From: Deltaproteobacteria bacterium | Lineage (GTDB): Bacteria; Desulfobacterota; SM23-61 | Direction: 5' to 3' | NCBI GenBank assembly: GCA_029857975.1 | Contig: JAOUFX010000102.1 | Span: 1 to 8,149 of the forward strand | DNA length: 8,149 bases | Shown: positions 5,420 through 8,149 of the stretch, piece by piece | Layout: every line of letters starts with the position of its first letter | How positions within the stretch are numbered: position 1 is the first letter of the stretch | The notes under the pieces: model-generated | The model's database searches: none | The model's input: only the letters and a program-made list of their open reading frames with translations | Told to the model about the DNA's origin: nothing | Made by a program: the position numbers and the translations under genes

Positions 5420-5658
5420 GATCAAATTTGCTGTTTCCTCTTTCGCGTCGAACTGGCTCCCCGTGTGCAACCCTCTTCATAACCCTTCTCCATCCGGTCG
5501 TCAACTCCGAAGCCTTCGATATTCAACGAGTTATCAAAGAGCGAGCCGTTCCCGGCGGACCGGAAGCGGCATCAAGCTCGATTTCCGTGCTACTCCTACC
5601 GAATGCGGATGTCGCAAGTCGAGTCGTGAGCTTATCGCAATCGGGTCTATTTTCTTTG

Positions 5659-5696
5659 CATCCTGCTTTTTTCACACATAATAACTCAGCAGGATG
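5659..5696. repeat. Inverted repeat with 9-bp perfect arms
   Basis: CATCCTGCT (5659-5667) and AGCAGGATG (5688-5696) are exact reverse complements around a 20-nt loop. No T tract follows on either strand, so it is not a standard terminator. Confidence 0.6.
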
Positions 5697-5719
5697 TAGG
5701 TTCTAAACTTCAAATCCAC

Positions 5720-5790
5720 GGGACATTTTGTGTTTCCTTGATAAAGTTTCATTATCCTGACAGAGGAGAGTCCCGGAAATACAAAATCCC
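5720..5790. repeat. Long imperfect inverted repeat
   Basis: The arm at 5720-5737 (GGGACATTTTGTGTTTCC) is the reverse complement of 5775-5790 except for a 2-nt bulge (CA) and one G/A difference that would pair as G-U in one RNA strand. The loop is 37 nt. On the minus strand the second arm contains both the purine-rich AAGGAAA and the ATG of a 7-codon ORF (M-S-R-G-F-E-V-stop), so folding would hide that initiation site. Confidence 0.55.
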
Positions 5791-5891
5791 TCCGCTCTTC
5801 TGAGAAATGGGATTTAGACGTCCAAGCGGCATACGCCACCCCAAAGGTTTATGGTTGATGGGACTTTGGTAAGGTGAGGTCGTCAGAGCGG

Positions 5892-5918
5892 ATAATACAA
5901 ATTAAGAAAAAATGTCAA
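5892..5918 (-). promoter_or_regulatory. Strong-looking sigma-70 promoter with no obvious gene
   Basis: On the minus strand a perfect TTGACA (5918-5913) is followed 15 bp later by TATTAT (5897-5892), one change from consensus. The spacer is two bases short of ideal and very T-rich. Transcription would start near 5885 and run into the segment that lacks a clear gene, towards vapBC about 500 bp away. Confidence 0.45.
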
Positions 5919-6140
5919 GCCCCGTTTGCAAAAGAAACCCGCTGCTCGGATTGCAACATAGCCAGGGCACCAATTTCAAAATTAACACTTATTTCTCTCT
6001 GCTTCCCGCCTCCTAATTCATTCTTTAAGACTTTAAGCAGCATCTCATTTTTCATCCGTTTGCGGGAGGGGACACATGAGGGAGTAATTAGCCTAAAACC
6101 TTTTTCTGCGAGTATCTGCGAAAATCTGCGTCCCAATTAA
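5919..6140. other. Gene-poor stretch with a short tandem repeat
   Basis: A minus-strand open frame of up to 73 codons crosses this stretch (6136-5915), but it needs a TTG start or an ATG without a ribosome site. Its beginning is coded by the TCTGCG repeat, and its protein resembles nothing I know. I do not call it a gene. TCTGCG recurs three times with a period of exactly 10 bp (6105, 6115, 6125), shortly before the direct repeat at 6141. Confidence 0.35.
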
Positions 6141-6465
6141 TTTAAGCATTGTCATCTCAATGCGCGTACGGGCTGAGAAAGGTGGCAATATGCTCGAAAA
6201 CACGCTCCGGCATCTTCAGTTGTTGCCAGGCGCCGATTCCGGCAGTCAGGGCCAAAGGCCAGAGAATCAAATAGGCGACGGCACCTGTAGCGGCTTTATC
6301 AATCCACCGTCCGGCACCAATTTCCACATTCACCGTATTCTCAACTTGACGAAAAACAATGTTCAGTGCGGTAGACATTCCAACAAACTTGCGCCATCCG
6401 CCAACCTTTTCGATTTGCAGCAAAGTGCCCCCATCTTCGGTCTGAAGCTTCTGACACTTAAAACC
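6141..6465. repeat. 325-bp direct repeat, copy 2
   Basis: The partner of 4081-4405, same orientation and without gaps. It contains the C-terminal 99 codons of the protein at 6157-6549 and the stop region. The 76-bp block 6383-6458 is identical to 4323-4398. Bases 6466-6549, coding for the N-terminus, have no counterpart in copy 1. Confidence 0.9.
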
Positions 6466-6549
6466 CTCTCCCGCGAGCCAACTCTGGGCTGAGATAACCA
6501 ACTCTGCAAAACGCGAGTTCGGACAAGGAAAGGTTTTCGACTGGGTCAT
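6157..6549 (-). CDS. Uncharacterised membrane-anchored protein, paralogue of 4082-4501
   Basis: A 130-aa protein. ATG at 6549 has GGAGGG about 9 nt upstream, better than its paralogue. Residues 1-30 (ending S-A-Q-S-W-L-A-G-E-G-F) flow naturally into the shared domain at Cys32, since W-L-x-G-x-G-F is the lead-in I recall from related proteins. This is therefore probably the ancestral form. The domain has a beta-rich part (32-77), E-I-G-A-G-R-W-I-D-K (76-85), one membrane helix (about 86-110) and a final amphipathic helix. The two shared segments differ at roughly 23 bases but only 7 residues, so most changes are silent and both proteins seem to have been kept under selection. The function is unknown; a small inner-membrane protein with a cytoplasmic beta domain is the best description. 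Confidence 0.75.
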   Translation of the reverse strand: MTQSKTFPCPNSRFAELVISAQSWLAGEGFKCQKLQTEDGGTLLQIEKVGGWRKFVGMSTALNIVFRQVENTVNVEIGAGRWIDKAATGAVAYLILWPLALTAGIGAWQQLKMPERVFEHIATFLSPYAH

Positions 6550-6694
6550 CGTTTTGGCCCTCCATCGGTACTTCCCAAAATTTGCTAACGCTTGCCGGCT
6601 GCTGAAGTAATCATCCTAAACGTCAGGAGTCAGGCCCGGCACTGGTAGCGATGCCGCCTGGACGCCTTGGTTGGGCGGCATTATCTCGAACCGC
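6550..6694. other. Intergenic segment with attC-like imperfect palindrome
   Basis: No gene is seen. Read on the minus strand, GCCCAAC (6676-6670, matching the RYYYAAC core) is followed by imperfectly paired arms: CAGGC-GGCA (6660-6652) with TGCC-GG-GCCTG (6641-6631), and outside them AGG/CCT and GT/AC separated by unpaired bases. The far end at 6621-6615 reads GTTTAGG, where an integron attC site would have GTTRRRY. The total of 62 bp and the position, 18 bp past a stop codon, suit an attC. A competing perfect hairpin ATGCCGCC/GGCGGCAT uses 6651-6658 and 6674-6681. It is a candidate only. Confidence 0.35.
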
Positions 6695-6988
6695 CTACCG
6701 ACCGCCATTTTCTTGAAAGTACTGTCGAACTTTCGCCGCAATCTGACGATCCGTCATCTTGTCAACTGTTTCAATACCGACGATGCGTCCACCGAGATTG
6801 TTTCTCTTGAGACGTCTTTGCAGCTCGCCCTTGGCCTCACCGGGACCAAATATCAGAATAGATTCTGCATCCCGAATGCACGCAATTACCGCATCGTAGT
6901 AAATGTTGAGATGTCCCCCTAACGTTCTCTGGCGGCTATCATCTGCCGGAACTTGCTGGGGTTCATAGGGACCCTTAAGAGGGTAACC
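6695..6988 (-). pseudogene. Headless eRF1-like ("translational machinery protein") C-terminal fragment
   Basis: A 97-codon open frame ends at TAG 6695 but has no usable start; its first in-frame ATG is codon 78. It begins at the stop codon of the channel gene, in another frame. The sequence is clearly protein-like: Y-P-L-K-G-P-Y-E-P-Q-Q-V, then H-L-N-I-Y-Y-D-A-V-I, I-L-I-F-G-P-G-E-A-K-G-E-L, L-G-G-R-I-V-G-I-E-T-V-D-K-M-T-D-R-Q-I-A-A-K-V-R. These motifs match, from memory, the last two thirds of a roughly 140-aa bacterial family related to domain 3 of eRF1/pelota, often annotated as translational machinery or host attachment-like protein. The N-terminal third (usually opening with an I-D-H-R-x-A motif) is absent, replaced by the channel gene. 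No internal stop has accumulated, so the truncation is recent or the frame is still translated by coupling. Confidence 0.65.
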
Positions 6989-8149
6989 TACTCTTCGCCC
7001 TTCAATTTTTTTACCCAGGCATCCACTTCCCGTCCGGCAATCTCTTTCGACCCGATGCCGAAGGCGATAGCGGCGGCTATCGCAATAGAACCCAGGAGCA
7101 ACCCAAAAGCCAAGATCACGATCTCATCGGCAATGCCAAGATTCTGGAGAGCGATAGCCAAGGCAAACACAATGATAGTCATCTTAGCCAAATTGGCCAA
7201 AAAGGGTCTATCTTTAGCCGCCCCCTGGACCAATCGTTTCACCCAATTCCCAATTAAAATACCCACTCCAAAAATAATAAGCGCCAAAATCACCTTAAAG
7301 GCAAAGGCAATAAATCTACTACTTAACTCGGAAAGCATCTCAAAATCTAAGACCTCTGCCGCTTCCATAATCGCAAAGAAGATGATGTAAATGAACGCAA
7401 TGATCCCCACCACTTCAGAAGAGGTTTTATGGCCTATCTGTTTAATTCCTAATTCTTCCATAAGCTTGTCGAAGCCCACCCCGCTGAGTACCTGGGATAA
7501 TAATTTTTGAAGGATTTTCCCTATCACTATGGCCAGGATGATAATTACCGCGGCAGCAAAGATGGCTGGGAGTTTATTTAGAATAAATGCCAACATTTCT
7601 TTCCCGGGAGTGGAGATGGCGGCAATATTTAAAGCGTCAAGGGCGGCAATGAATACAGGGATCAAAATCAAAACATAAACGATTGTTCCGACCATCCCTG
7701 AAGCCTTTAACTCTCCTAAATTTTTATCGATCCCTATTCTCTCTGCCCCTCGATCCATTCCAAAACCCACTAAGAGATTGACGATAATCTCGCGAACAAT
7801 CTTGGCGATCAGAAAACCGATAACTCCGATAATTGTGGCCGCCAATAGGTTGGGAAGAATCCCTGCAAATTTACTCCACATCTCACTGATAGGGTTCGTT
7901 ACCGAAGAAAGTTTTAATGCCTCTAAGAAGGCAGGAAGGGCAAATAGGAGTACGAGATAAAAGGTGATTCCGGCGATAATCTGGCTGGGTTTCCTCCCTT
8001 CTTTTACGTTAAAATACTTGGATGCTTTTTCATCAAATTTTAGAAATTCCAGGCCTTTTGAAATGACCAATTTTAGTATTTTGGCGATGATCCAGGCGAT
8101 GAGGAGGATTATGCCAGCTCCGACCAATCTGGGTAGATACTCCATGACC
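6988..8149 (-). CDS. CmpX/MscS-like mechanosensitive channel family protein (5' end probably outside window)
   Basis: At least 385 residues, about nine membrane helices. The TM-helix repeat (PF05552 type) can be read three times: L-P-R-L-V-G-A (4-10) with its helix, L-P-N-L-L-A-A (97-103) and L-P-A-I-F-A-A (192-198). Each is followed by an I-x-K/I-G-K helix end and a soluble linker with G-F/G-V-G-F-D. A related unit starts near 277. The last helix, G-S-I-A-I-A-A-A-I-A-F-G-I-G-S-K-E-I-A-G (352-371), resembles the MscS pore helix and its exit. The usual large C-terminal MscS domain is missing; it ends in a short charged tail. Such inner-membrane proteins (P. aeruginosa CmpX) are linked to envelope stress and osmotic balance. 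ATG 8145 is the first Met in the window, but the frame stays open to the edge and family members usually start some residues earlier. Confidence 0.88.
   Translation of the reverse strand, partial: VMEYLPRLVGAGIILLIAWIIAKILKLVISKGLEFLKFDEKASKYFNVKEGRKPSQIIAGITFYLVLLFALPAFLEALKLSSVTNPISEMWSKFAGILPNLLAATIIGVIGFLIAKIVREIIVNLLVGFGMDRGAERIGIDKNLGELKASGMVGTIVYVLILIPVFIAALDALNIAAISTPGKEMLAFILNKLPAIFAAAVIIILAIVIGKILQKLLSQVLSGVGFDKLMEELGIKQIGHKTSSEVVGIIAFIYIIFFAIMEAAEVLDFEMLSELSSRFIAFAFKVILALIIFGVGILIGNWVKRLVQGAAKDRPFLANLAKMTIIVFALAIALQNLGIADEIVILAFGLLLGSIAIAAAIAFGIGSKEIAGREVDAWVKKLKGEE

Larger units (their letters stand above)
5471..5886 (-). other. Gene-poor segment behind an orphan promoter; possible structured RNA or decayed gene
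   Basis: No protein-coding frame here resembles a known family or shows convincing translation signals. On the minus strand a promoter-like pair upstream (5892-5918) points into it. The predicted transcript has a long imperfect hairpin (5720-5790), a second hairpin (5659-5696) and a 7-codon ORF. It might be a regulatory RNA, a long vapBC leader, or the wreck of a lost gene. The evidence is structural and by eye only. Confidence 0.25.

Noticed and set aside
5384..5470. Longer VapB beginning at TTG 5470
   Set aside because: The extra 29 residues precede the canonical first strand of the ribbon-helix-helix and would cover the promoter and operator.
5428..5706. Overlapping plus-strand ORFs of 72 and 92 codons
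   Set aside because: There are no ribosome sites and the composition is low-complexity Ser/Arg; they lie opposite the vapBC leader and match nothing known.
5915..6136. 73-codon minus-strand ORF
   Set aside because: It has a TTG start in a short repeat, no ribosome site at the internal ATGs and no recognisable motif; its end overlaps the promoter at 5892-5918.
4531..6600. Faint similarity between the upstream regions of the two paralogues (CAAGCGT and TTTT blocks near 4531-4555 and 6571-6595)
   Set aside because: About 18 of 24 positions agree over one short block, and the intervening N-terminal coding is unrelated; this is too weak to call homology by eye.
1..8149. Complete mobile element, CRISPR array, tRNA or rRNA
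   Set aside because: No transposase or integrase frame, no regularly spaced long repeats, and no cloverleaf or rRNA signature were found on either strand.

Overview
The window fits a Gram-negative environmental bacterium of moderate GC content. A lipobox lipoprotein, a CmpX-type channel, a stand-alone RNB nuclease and small stress-type membrane proteins together suggest Desulfobacterota (old Deltaproteobacteria). That is inference; there is no rRNA or other marker gene. No tRNA, rRNA, CRISPR array or transposase was seen.

Left third (1-2260), all on the minus strand: small envelope proteins of the kind that cluster in stress loci. In transcription order they are an lmo0937-like 49-aa membrane protein (2225-2076), a BON-domain lipoprotein (1923-1609), a decayed lmo0937-like tail (1499-1434), a frameshifted DUF3185-like gene (1388-1238), a 24-codon ORF (1157-1083) with a rho-independent terminator behind it, a glycine-heptad coiled-coil membrane protein (881-354), and a second lmo0937 copy that leaves the window at base 1. 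The two lmo0937 copies are almost identical in DNA, so this locus has duplicated recently and is also decaying.

Middle (2570-4054), plus strand: a 494-aa RNase II/R-type exoribonuclease made of little more than the RNB catalytic core and a short C-terminal beta domain.

Right-centre (4055-6549): two copies of an uncharacterised membrane-anchored protein (4501-4082 and 6549-6157). Their C-terminal 99 residues are 93% identical, but their N-termini are unrelated. Between them lie a vapBC-type toxin-antitoxin pair (5383-4716) and about 500 bp without a convincing gene. That stretch carries an orphan promoter-like sequence and two inverted repeats.

Right end (6550-8149), minus strand: a CmpX/MscS-like channel gene runs in from the right edge. 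Directly behind its stop codon is a 97-codon open frame with no start codon, matching the C-terminal part of a bacterial eRF1-like family. An imperfect palindrome resembling an integron attC site follows.

Overall this looks like an accessory region with tandem duplication, domain swapping and gene decay: envelope-stress functions on both sides and a toxin-antitoxin module inside. No complete new defence system was found. The most unusual items are the chimeric duplicate pair, the headless eRF1-like frame with its attC-like neighbour, and the structured segment upstream of vapBC.
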